From Silene latifolia (taxonomy: Eukaryota; Streptophyta; Magnoliopsida; Caryophyllales; Caryophyllaceae), in assembly GCF_048544455.1 (NCBI RefSeq), contig NC_133536.1, forward strand, positions 25,050,152 to 25,114,151: a stretch of 64,000 nt of DNA, read 5' to 3'. Positions 47,907 through 58,325 of this stretch are shown piece after piece. The translations under genes were made by a program, and so were the position numbers. Numbering within the stretch: position 1 is the first letter of the stretch; each line of letters begins with the position of its first letter. Under the pieces are notes generated by a model. It was not told the origin of the DNA. It searched no databases and saw only the letters and a list, made by a program, of their open reading frames with translations.

Positions 47907-50900
47907 ATGTCAGGTGGAAATGAGGGTAAATCAGGCAAGTCCAAAAAAGCAAAGGTGGCTGTTAAGTTGAGTAAGGAGCTTGTTGTTGCCAAACCAACCA
48001 AACCAAATAAAACCGGACACGAAGAAAATAGCAAAGGTGGTCATCAAGTGCTTGGCCAGGCAAGCTTGTTGAGCTCGTTGAAAAGCTTAATGATGCACAT
48101 CGAGATGCGGTACGGAGGATCGGTTTCGGTGGTATTCTGGAGCTTAAGCTCAAAACATATCCGATGGGTCATGTTAAAGATTTTCTCAAAGCATTCAAAG
48201 ATGAATCGTATATTTTTCGGGCCAAGGATAAGGAGTTCATGGTCACCAAGCATGACGTGTATGATGCTTTTATGTTACCACTTGGTCCTAAAACTCTTGA
48301 TCTAGTACCTACGGGCCGCCAAAAGGATTCTCAAGCGCCGGAGAACAAGCAATTGAAAGATAAATGGCGAAAAGCGTACAACATAAAAGGGGTTAACGAA
48401 GGCATTAATTTAGGAATTGTCTTCCAAGATATTTTAAAAAAATATACAAAAAGGAGGTCCGCACTCGCAGTCGTTTGTTCTTACGCTCGCAATGTCATCA
48501 TTCCTAACTCCAACATCATACAAAGGGGTTGACTTCAAGCTTTTGAGAGTCATTGAAGATGTGGACTCAATTACGCATACGATTGGTGTACTTATGTCTT
48601 TGGAAAATTTGGTGAAGGTCGGCGAGACATCGGTGAAAATAAATGACGGGGGTGTATCCCCTTCTTAATGATTACGTACTTTCAACGTTTCGATTTCCGT
48701 GGTAAGAGTTGTCGCCACCCCGCCTCTCTTATTAAGCACTGGGACCGGCAGACGCTTTCTGACAGACTACATGGTGAGCTTGACAAGAACCGTTTGGGTC
48801 GGCTAACTTGGTCCTTGGTCAAGTATCCTCGGTGCCTTCAAAAAGAACTGTTAAGCATTGGTGGGGTGCCTAATGACAGCTAAGTGTTGGCCATTGGAAA
48901 TGTGGTTAGTGATGCGGCATTACAAGTGACTTCAACTTCAGACAGGAAGAAGTTCATCGAGATTGAACTCCCTTCTGGTGTTGATGATGACGAGGAGTTG
49001 AAAGCTCGGGCTGTAGATGTAAGTGCTATTTGTTTATTTGTCAAGGCTAATTTTAATGTTTTAAAGTTACTTTTTCTTTCACTACAATTGTAATTGCGAT
49101 ATTAATCAGTAATTGCTTAAATTACAAGGTTGTCAGTTAAAATTATACTTTTTAAAGTTAAAATTATACTTTTGTATGTTACAATTACACTTTTGTCCTT
49201 TAAAATTATACTTTTTAAAGTTAATATTTTACTGTTGTAGCTTACAATTACACTTTCGTCCGTTAGAATTATACTTTTTGACCTTAGAATTACACTTGTC
49301 AAGGGTAAAATTATACTTTTGAATGAACACTTTTGACTGAACAATTGTCCAATTATCTGTATTTTAATGTAGGATGTGCATGAGCTTTACTTGAAGATGC
49401 AAAGGAATGCTACTGTCTTCTATTCATGGTATGCAGATGCAGCCATGACGCTCAAAAGGTTAACAGGAGGGATGAACCATTCTAGTGATCTTGTCGCTAC
49501 ACAATGCACGCAATCATTCTTTCAAAGCCAAAGGATGAAGGATTATGCTGTGGAAATGCAGGAGATAGCTGAACGAATAAATCATTCCGTGAAATCAAAG
49601 ACTGCTCGCAACAAAGTCCAGGTGATCAGTATCAGAATGACGAGGTAGACGACGACGGGTACGAGCATCATGTTGGTGACGATGATGAAGAGGAGGACAA
49701 TGGTGATGAGGACGAGGGAGATGACGAGGATGGTGATGATGTTGACGATGAGGAGGATGTTGATGATATGGAGGATGATGGATACGATAATGAGAAAGAG
49801 GTGACTGTAGATGTTGGTACAGACCGTGAAGGCACGGTGGCCGCCTCAATTGTTTCGGATGAAGCAGCCAGTGAGAAAGCACGGGAGGTGTCTACACAAC
49901 AGATAATGGAGGCCGTGCAATTTTACGGCACGGCTGAATTTACGGACTCCGCTAACAGAGACGAGTACGGTAAGGACACCGACGTGGATGTTGGTAGTAC
50001 TCGTGAGATTTCCGTTATTTACGTGAAAGGAGGAAGGTAGGTGGAAAGCGTGTGTGTTAAAGAACCACCAAAATTTGACCGGGAAATTCTCGAAGATATA
50101 TATTCAAAAGAAGAACTTGATGAGGCCGAGAAAGAAGTTCTATGCGAATCTGCAGTGCAAAGGAAGAAGAGCAGACGATGGATATGGACGTGCATGTGGC
50201 CGGGATATTGAGATAGGCGACAATAAAAATGAGGAGGATGGGCCCACCGATCTTTGATCCACCCGTCACTCAATTGCTGATTTCGTCTGCGGAGATTATT
50301 GAAGCAGAGCGCCGAGCTGAAATGCCGGCCAGAGAAGACCAGGGAATTGGAGAGGTAAGAGAATTGGTAGCAGGGGGCTCCGACGCTACGGGAGCGGGTG
50401 TGCATGTGAGTGAAGTTCTGAATGCCGAGACGGACAAGGATGATGACAAGATTGGGAAGGGTAATGCTGACCCTGGTCTCCAATGTTCAAGTACAATAGT
50501 GGTTTCTGCAACACTAGACGATGCTGTACAAGTGGATTCTAAATCTGCGGAATTTTGTGGGCCTGATGCCGGGGAGCCTGAGAAGGGGGATAATGCTTTG
50601 TTGGAAGTTCAGAACATAGAAGTTACCCCCCCTGCCACTCAGTTCCTATTCTCGATCACTTGAGATATGTGATGCGGAGCGCGCGAAACAACATTATGAA
50701 GAGGGTGCAGGAAACGGCGGATGCGCAACGACTGACGAGCGGTTGTTAAAGGGAAACGAGCAGCCGGAATATGTATATGCGTTGCAGGCAAAGGAATTTA
50801 TGGACGTAGAATGGACAAGTACTGTATATTCTACTGCGGATGTAAACGCGCTGTTCCAGGAACACCCAATATCTGTGCATGCTGAAAATGAGGAAGGGTG

Positions 50901-52267
50901 GAATAATGATGAGCCAAATTTGGATACAAGTTCTCAGACAGTGGTAGAGAAGGTGGTGGATGGGGCTGCACTGAAGGATCACGGAGGTAATGCATTGACC
51001 TTCAGAGTTTAGAAGTGCCTGAGATGAAGTTATTTAGTTAGAATTACATTTTTCTCTTTTAAAGTTACACTTTTTTTAGTTACAATAACACTTTTTTGTC
51101 TTAGAATTACTCTTTTTTAAGTTAAAATTACATTGTTAGATGACCACACTTATGATGAACGGTCTGTCAATCTGACTTAATTAACTACTTCTTTAATCAA
51201 GGATACTCAGATTATTTTTCACATTTATTTTACTTTAATTAACGACTTCTTTAATATTACGGAGTCGCAAAGTGAATAGTGATCTGTACACCCGTCACGC
51301 AACGCTTCGGAGAAAAGACATTATGTCCTTGATGCCTGAAAACCTTATGTCGTTAAATGTGATCGAGTGCTGGTCGATTTTGATGAACCATTTGGAGAAG
51401 GAGGAATATGGCGACCAAATGAGGATGTCATTCTTTGGTATACGTCACATGGTAATTCCATTAATCATTGCATAATATTTATGCCCACTTCTATTACACC
51501 TTTGTTACTTAGAATGACACTTTTCTTAATTACAGTGTTATTATGTGAATGTTTCACTTTAGTTCTTTTAATCCACAAAAGTGTCATTCTAACCGTCTGA
51601 AGTGTAATTTTAAGGGATAATAGTGTAATTTTGGGTGACAATGTAACCACATTAATCATATTCACTATTGCCTTTTCAAGGATTTACTGTTGCGTATGCT
51701 CAAGACGTTTGAGCAACCAGGCACACAATCGACAAAGAACTATGACGACTGTACGGATCCGGGACACCTTCATCGTCGACAGTGAGCGTACCGTTAACTT
51801 GAAAACAGACTTGCTATTTGTCCCGTTCTGCATTGACGACCATTTCGCATGCGTATGTATCAATCACAAATCAAATACAATCGACTTGCTTGGACGGGCA
51901 AAGGCATTCGATTTGAAAAAGTCGCATTTGGCAAAGCAAACGTTTAATTGTAAGTTATTGTCGATCGCTTTCTTCTGGAATGCTATCTTTTTTGTTCAAT
52001 CAGTTTTTATAAGGTAATTATGTACATTTGCAGTCTAGCGCAGTGAGTGATTATTTAGAATCACGGGATAAGGAAAATAAGAACACTAGGGCACGGGAAA
52101 TTCCTAATTATGTGTTGCGCCAGATACCTTTCAGCGGGATGTCACCAACTCTCAACCAACCAGAGTCGGGTCTGTTCACCATGATGGCTATGCTCTTATA
52201 CGAGGGTCTTCCTTTTGAGCATGAAGACCTCGAGAAGAAGAAATCACGGTGCTATTTGGTGATCTAG
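47907..52267 (+). pseudogene. ULP1-like cysteine protease gene of the MULE, decayed
   Basis: Starts MSGGNEGKSGKSKKAKVAVK. Pieces include IGFGGILELKLKTYPMGHVK and YDAFMLPLGPKTLD (N-terminal domain typical of transposon ULP proteins), then LTWSLVKYPRC, an Asp/Glu-rich middle (about 49640-50030), and at the end an ULP1 protease domain: DLLFVPFCIDDHFACVCINH (active His region), NTIDLL, and NQPESGLFTMMAMLLYEG. In the last motif the usual D-C-G catalytic Cys is Ser. A canonical intron is at 49019-49372. A frame change lies near 48050-48075, a stop ends one frame at 48532 and another at 48883, and the last exon does not join in phase at the apparent 51950-52033 intron. ULP1 enzymes remove SUMO; this copy is very likely inactive. 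Confidence 0.7.
49090..49340 (+). repeat. TTACACTTTT-core repeat in an ULP-gene intron
   Basis: Units such as GTTAAAATTATACTTTTGTA and GTTACAATTACACTTTTGTC fill most of the GTAAGT-TAG intron at 49019-49372, in sense orientation. The same repeat also occurs at about 51040-51140 (sense) and 51490-51640 (orientation changes within the block). Confidence 0.8.
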
Positions 52268-52639
52268 CTGGTAGCTACCCTCGTTCTGGCAGACATGAAC
52301 ATTTTGCGCGAAGGTGTGCTCGAGAAGGTCAAAGCTTTTGTTAGCACGAAGGACAAACTGTGGAAGGTATTACAACGAAGCGTAGACGACCCCGTGCCAA
52401 TGTGAAAAAATAACAAGCTTAATTTAGTAGTTCTTTTTTTGTGGGAATATTCCCTTGGCTATGTAAACACTTATTTCATACTTTGTATTATTTGCAGATG
52501 TTAGCAACCTTAATGTAGACAGTTAGTTTTTGTGTAAATAATCTTACAACATTCTATAAAAGAATGCCTTTTCCTCTCAAGCAAGATGCACCACAATCGT
52601 CTTTCAATGTATATAGTTCAACAATATAGAGTAATATGT

Positions 52640-52950
52640 TATGTTAAATCGATCGAGAAGAAAGTGTGACTTGTAATACACAAAAAGTGTAATTCTAACC
52701 GTCGAAGTGTAATTCTAACAGGCAATAGCAGTGACAGATAGACCTTACATTACATAAAATATAAATGTAATTTTAAAAGGCAAAAGTGTCATTTTAGGAG
52801 TTTTATTTATGAAAAGATAGTAATGTTGTTTTACCTATTTAAAAGATGGTGCAATAATAACTATGTTATAATGCTTTAGTATAGACGAAGTGTAATCAAA
52901 TTGCATACTCTAATTATAATGAGTTTAAGTGTAATTCTGATCATAACAAT
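52640..52950 (-). repeat. AAAAGTGTAATT repeat between the convergent MULE genes
   Basis: Units AAAAAGTGTAATTCTAAC, GAAGTGTAATTCTAACAGG and AAAAGTGTCATTTTAG lie in the 3' space between the two genes, now in the reverse orientation compared with 47-51 kb. No coding sequence here. Confidence 0.7.
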
Positions 52951-53994
52951 CCTACCGTAAGCAGATATGAGGCCATTGCAATTTTATTCCCTAGATATGC
53001 GTACTTTTCAGAACATAATTTGTCATAATAGTTAAGAGTGAAAATTTCAACGTTCTGAATTTGCACATTATAACTGTGTCGTCTAAAAAAAAATACTTCA
53101 TCAAAATACATTGTAATACCAACGGCGACCAGTTGTCTTCCTGGCAGTTTGATGTCTAAACACAATACGAAACATCATGTTGTACCTCGTATTTTGTGTA
53201 GACATCCCAAAAAATTGTACTACTTATTACGTATTATATTGATTATTCTAAGATGCCTTCTTCTTCTTCTTCATCTTCTTCTTCTTCTTCTTCTTCTTCT
53301 CCTTCTTCTTCGTCTTCTCCATCTTCTTCTTCTTCTTCCGACGAGGTTTCTGACGATTGCGACACTGGCGGGTGCTCTGCGAATGGGTTATGGCAGTTCC
53401 TTTTGTCATGGTTAGCTAATCGCTTGCAATTTTTACATATACGTTTTGGCTTCCTTGCCAAAACAACTGCTTTTTCCTACTTCGACAACATTCTCTTTCC
53501 GCTCCCTTTGTTCTTGGATTTCTTGGGCGGCAAAATGGTTATCTCCTCACTAGGAGAACATCCAAGAATTTTCTCCAACTGTTGTCGTTTATTCAATGGT
53601 GATCCTAATGGTGAGAGTTTCTCCTTAAACTGTCTAATTAGACTAGAGAAGTTCTCGACATCATTCTTCAATTTGCCCATGAGCAACCCAACTGTCTGAT
53701 GAATCTCCGACCACATTACTGACATCGCAATCTGTTTTCCATCTATTATATCAACGTCCTCAGTTGCCTCACCATTACAATCGAACATTTTAGACAACCT
53801 TGCATCTTTACACCATCTTTTAACAATACATTGTTCTGGAATAATCTTCACTCCGTTTGATGTGTAAATCCATATGACATGCCGGCAAATAATGCCTTTC
53901 CTCTCAAGCATTCTGCAGCTACAAGTGGCTTTCAAGTTTCAATGTATCTAGTTCAACAATATAGAGTAATATGTTAGTGAAATCAGTCAGATGA

Positions 53995-54265
53995 AGGTTT
54001 GACTGTAATACACAAAAGTAGCATTTTAATCAATAAAAGTGTGATTGTAACGGATAAAAGTATAACTTTAATCAATTTGTAATTTTAACTACCCAAAGTG
54101 TAATACTAATCAATAAAAGTGTAATTTTAACGGATTAAAGTATAACTTTTGCAACCCAAAGTATTATTTTAACAACCCAACGTATAATTCTAACAACCCT
54201 AGGTGTAAATTTAATCAACAAAAGTATAATTTTAACGGATAAAAGTATAATTTTAGTAAACAAAT
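53995..54265 (-). repeat. TTACACTTTT-core repeat in an intron of the transposase gene
   Basis: On the plus strand it reads AAAAGTGTAATTTTAACGG, CCAAAGTGTAATACTAATC and similar, so on the minus (sense) strand it is the same T-rich unit as in the ULP gene. Confidence 0.8.
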
Positions 54266-55499
54266 GCTACTGAAATGATACCTGGCGTATGTGACCTCAT
54301 AATTTATGTCCCTGTTTGCATCTCTTACAAAGGTCACTTCTAAAGAGCCACACTCAGTGAATCCTCTACTTTTACAAGTACCAATTGAGCACTTGGCCTC
54401 TTCTTTAAATTCCTCGAATACTTTATGACTGTACACTTCCGCCCCGTGCACTTCAATAGCTAGATGCGTTGATATTTCAGGGAAACGTATCTCATTACGT
54501 TGTCAATTTGTTTCGTGTGTGTCTTTGCTTTGTCCATCGCGTTGTCAAAACGCATCGTAAACTCAACTAATGTTCCCGACTTACTCTCAAATCTCTTAAA
54601 AAAACTATTTTCGCTCTCTGATCTTTGGGTTGTCCTCATAACACCTCCCATATCTAGTTCCCTACAATGAGCCATAACCCACTCGCTTCCTTTTAGCGTA
54701 CATTTCTTGGAACCGATCAATGTTATTAACATTGTGTTCCCGGCCAATTTCTTCCCATTTTGCATCGAACTCTGCCGCTTCAATGTCTTCATCCCATATT
54801 ATGGCATTCAATTTCTTTAGAAACACTGAATAATCATCTCTCGCCATTCCATACTTGCTTGGAACCTTGTTCATGATATGCCACATACAATAGCGGTGGC
54901 GCGCTATCTTGAACACCAATGGCACCGCTTTAAGAATACCAGGATCCTGATCGGTGATAATGTACTTAGGCTCTTTGCCACCCATCGCACCTTAAAACGG
55001 GTGAACACCCATTTAAACGAGTCTGCATCTTCATGAGCAACAAGCGCTCCACAGAAAGTGACTGACCGTTTATGATTATCAACCCCCGTGAAAGGTGTGA
55101 ATGACATGTCATACTTATTGGTGGAATACGTCGGATCAAACGACACCGCATCCCCAAAACCGAGTAGTTCCTTCTAGCGTTCCCGTCGGCCCATATAGCT
55201 TTACTAAGGCTACCGTCAGAATCAACATCATAGTCAAAGAAGAACCCTGGTCTAGTAATGTGACCAATTCCTTAAAGTGGTCCACGAACATCTGACCGTC
55301 CCGTTCATGAATGTAGCATTTCACATCCCTGTGAAAGTTCTTAAAAGAATTCAAACTAGCACCGATGTTTTCAAACCCATTAACATGTTCCTTCGAATTT
55401 TGTAAGTCTTCGTAGCTCCTATCTTCACTTTGTTGGATTATTGACAATCTTTTAGATGTACGGATTTTAATCACCAAAAACATAATTAAAACAGATACA

Positions 55500-55672
55500 A
55501 ATGTATAAGTTCAAAAAAAGAAAAGTGTTGTTTTAACAATAGAAAATGTAATTGTAGACTCAAAAAGTGTAATTTTAGATGACAAAAGTGTAATTCTAAC
55601 AAAATAAAGTGAAATTATAACATAAACAAGTGTAATTTTAATCAAGAAAAGTGTAATTTCAATCAACTCACC
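55500..55672 (-). repeat. TTACACTTTT-core repeat in the second transposase intron
   Basis: Plus-strand units AAAAAGTGTAATTTTAGATG and CAAGTGTAATTTTAATC lie between the FAR1 exon and the transposase core, again in sense orientation for the minus-strand gene. Confidence 0.8.
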
Positions 55673-56189
55673 CTTGAATTATAAAGGATTATCATTTTGT
55701 GATAGTCTCATTATGTTGCATGCCAACTTTTGGAACTCTCTATCTCTCGGCGATACGAGTTCATGGTTGTGCCCACTGTGGAATCTGTCAATTCGTAATT
55801 CCCCCTTCATCAAGAACAGCCTAATCCTCGCTTTGCAACCAACACGCCTGACTTTGTGTCTCCTACCCGAGTCCTGGCCGCCACTACACTCCAATTGTCC
55901 CTTCTGTTTGAACCCCTCCCGGTTGCAAACCAACAGTTTAGATTTGATCTCCCCTCCACGCCATCTCTTAGTCGTGTACTTACGCACATCAAAACCACAA
56001 GCAACAAAGATAAATTCTATAAAATGTCACTTTGCTTCCTCTATTTCCAGAATTCCCGACCAACATAGGGGTGAACTTAGCTTCAACATCTTTGCAAAAT
56101 TCTTCTTCGTTCGGCTTTCGTTTTCCATTGTGCTCAATATTATCTGACAATAGCGTAATTATTATCAATTGTTTTCATAACAACTTAAA

Positions 56190-56820
56190 GTAACCCATAT
56201 ATTTGTTAAAATTATATATTTCTTAAAATTACACTTTTCGTAGTTATAATTACACTTTTGCCTGTTAGAATTATACTTTCTACTATTACAATTATAGTTT
56301 ATAAACTTGCAGCTTTTCTGTTACAATCAACCCTTTGGTTGTTAAAATTACACTTTTCTGTGTTACAATTATACTTGTTTCTTTTAGAATTACAGTTTGA
56401 AAACTTACAGAAATTGTCTTTTGCAATCACACTTTTACTAGTAAGAATTAATGTTTACAAATTTAGAACTTTTGCCTGTTATAATAACAATTTAACTCGT
56501 TAAAATTACATCTAATCTGTTAGAATTATACTTTTTATTATTACAATTACGCTTTCAAAACTTGCTTTTCTCATTACAATAAACCATTTGGTTGTTATAA
56601 TTACACTTTTGTCTCTTACAATAACACTTTTACCTGTTAAAATTATACTTTTATCAGATATAATTACACTTTTATAAGTTATACTTACGATATTGACAAT
56701 TTCAATTTAAGATACAAATATTACACTTTTGAAATTCAATTCTATCATAATAATTACAATAATACTTTGGTGGCTTAAAATTACACCTTTTGCAGTTAAA
56801 ATTACAATTTCATCGAATTC
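56190..56820 (+). repeat. TTACACTTTT-core repeat near the right end of the MULE
   Basis: About 25 units such as GTTAGAATTATACTTT and GTTAAAATTACACTTTT, now in plus orientation, upstream of the transposase ATG. This mirrors the block at 47100-47860 upstream of the other gene but is not inverted with respect to it. Confidence 0.8.
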
Positions 56821-56829
56821 ACTGTTATA

Positions 56830-57574
56830 AATTTCAAGCCTGACACTATGATGTTGAACTTATTATTCACAGAGTTTAACTTCCATCATCGAGAAGTTTA
56901 ACTTATTATTCACAGAGTTGATATTGAACTCCATAATGATGGAGTTCATGTTAAAAGAGTGGATTCTGATTTTACATAATAAAAAACAAGCTTAAAAAAT
57001 AACCTAAAATACACTTCCTCATCATATTTAAACAATCAATAATATCTAACCTAATGTTTTCATAAAAATATGATATATAAACTAACATGAACAAAATAAA
57101 AAAAAACAATCCAATAATTACCATGGCCAAATGGAACCATTTGCAAATCCGTCATTTTTTACGTTGGACGTTGGTCTTGTTGTTTGTTTACGAGCTTGGA
57201 GGATAATAATGGAAGATGATCAAGGAAGGCGATAATGAAAGTGATAAAGGAAGATGAGAAATGAAGAAAGTAGGATTTGCTCTCAATTTTCGCCAGTCTG
57301 ATAAGTTTTTTTTTTCAAATTTTGTTTTGGTGGAGTATGTTTAGAAATGTGTTGAGGAAGGTTGTTGAGTGATTATGCATGTGTTTGTGTGTGCACAGTG
57401 GGTAATAGCCAATTGTCTTGACAAACACATCCTCTCTCCCCGCTCACCCTATTTCTTTTTTTTTTTCACGCCTATAATGGCCTTAAAGTAGGCAAATCTC
57501 CACTCTCCATTCTCCTAATCCAAGGGCCCTAATAAAGACTTAGGACTCAAAAGATATTAAGACTTGTAAAGAAC

Positions 57575-57581
<7 letters not shown>
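56830..57581. other. Right subterminal region of the MULE
   Basis: No gene. The word TTATTCACAGAGTT is repeated (about 56860-56930). Subterminal sequence follows, ending in the degenerate terminal inverted repeat (about 57505-57581). Confidence 0.55.

Positions 57582-57631
<50 letters not shown>
57582..57631. repeat. (TA)n tract at the right edge of the MULE
   Basis: About 25 TA units followed by AGATTATATCC. It pairs with 46279-46352 as the presumed insertion target. Confidence 0.85.
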
Positions 57632-57633
<2 letters not shown>

Positions 57634-57774
57634 ATTATATCCTTCTAGAGTATTCCAGATACTTCCAAAAAGCACTTGAAACTCCTGGACACTTTAGAAC
57701 ATTCCGCCAAATTTAGCATGAACAATTATACCAAAACAAAGCAACATCTTCGGATCAGTAAGTTGCTATCGGTG

Positions 57775-58085
57775 TAGAGGTGGACAAAGGTATGTGTGTT
57801 GGCCCAACTCGGCCCGTACTCTTGACCGACCCGACTCACCACTAGTGTAGGGCTTGATCTTCAATTTTGATATTCCGTCCCGCTTGGCCTGTGGAACAAA
57901 AAAAAACAACTTGCCCGACCTGACCCATGACGAGTCGGTCCCCACTCCCCAGCCAAACATGAGGTAGCAATGTAGCATGGCTCGCCCCGCTTTCTCATAT
58001 GGGCCAGTCCCGAGATAGGGCTGACCAGGCCTGGCCCGTTGCCAGTTCAGCCTGACTCGATCCGCTGTCCAGCACTCCAGCTCTA
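57775..58085. mobile_element. hAT-type non-autonomous element
   Basis: Ends TAGAGGTGGACAAAGG and (reverse complement) TAGAGCTGGAGTGCTGG are imperfect inverted repeats. Flanks TATCGGTG (57767-57774) and CACCGGTG (58086-58093) match at 6 of 8 positions, as expected for an aged 8-bp hAT duplication. The inside is rich in GGCCCGACC-type words with no transposase. It lies about 240 bp upstream of the POLK start codon. Confidence 0.65.
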
Positions 58086-58325
58086 CACCGGTGACATCTC
58101 GCCTGACCCGCAAACTACACTTTTTTTTTTTTTTTTTAAGAAAAAATAAATCAGACAGCGCTATTTGACCCTCTGGATTTAGACGTAGTCGTGAAGAGTA
58201 CATCGGAAGCAATTGCCCAAATTTTCTCTCAATTATCTCACGCTAATACGCTATATCACTCTCGTTTTGCAGTTTATATACCCTCCTAACATCCCTCACT
58301 TTTTTGTTCCATCTGACAATAAAAC

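Larger units (their letters stand above)
53243..56129 (-). pseudogene. MULE transposase with FAR1 DNA-binding domain
   Basis: Read on the minus strand from an ATG at 56129. Order: FAR1 zinc-finger domain (LLVCNREGFKQKG, RVGCKARIRLFLMKGELRI, FHSGHNHELVSPRDREF; 55990-55679); a transposase N-part (FENIGASLNSFKNFHRDVK); the MULE DDE core with FDPTYSTNKYDMSFTPFTG (first Asp), YIITDQDPGILKAVP (second Asp) and FDAKWEEIGREHN (Glu region); then RTTQRSESENSFFKRF; a SWIM zinc finger (CSCRMLERKGIICRH, about 53925-53880); and a C-terminal CCHC-like finger (CKNCKRLANHDKRNC) with a long Glu-rich tail to 53243. It would bind the terminal repeats and cut/paste the element. Frames change within the core (near 55150 and 54980-54790) and near the start, so it is decayed. 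Introns at about 53940-54270 and 55490-55678 are filled with the TTACACTTTT repeat in the gene's sense. Confidence 0.8.
46353..57581. mobile_element. Mutator-like element carrying ULP1-like protease and FAR1-type transposase genes
   Basis: 11.2 kb between two (TA)n tracts. The termini are degenerate long inverted repeats: left GTAATAAGATCATCTAAGTC, right (reverse complement) GTGATAAGTTCTTTACAAGT, with similarity fading over about 75 bp. Inside are two decayed genes converging on 52.3-53.2 kb: an ULP1-like protease on the plus strand and a MULE transposase with FAR1 DNA-binding domain on the minus strand. MULEs that carry ULP-like genes are established (Kaonashi and relatives). Both genes have frame changes, so this copy is probably not active. 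Introns and flanks are filled with a TTACACTTTT-core repeat. Confidence 0.8.

Noticed and set aside
53253-53699. Plus-strand poly-Ser ORF of 148 codons
   Set aside because: It is the reverse of the Glu-rich tail and SWIM-downstream part of the minus-strand transposase.
57766-58212. Minus-strand ORF of 148 codons upstream of POLK
   Set aside because: It spans both ends of the hAT-type element and a poly-T run; open only because of GC-rich repeat words.
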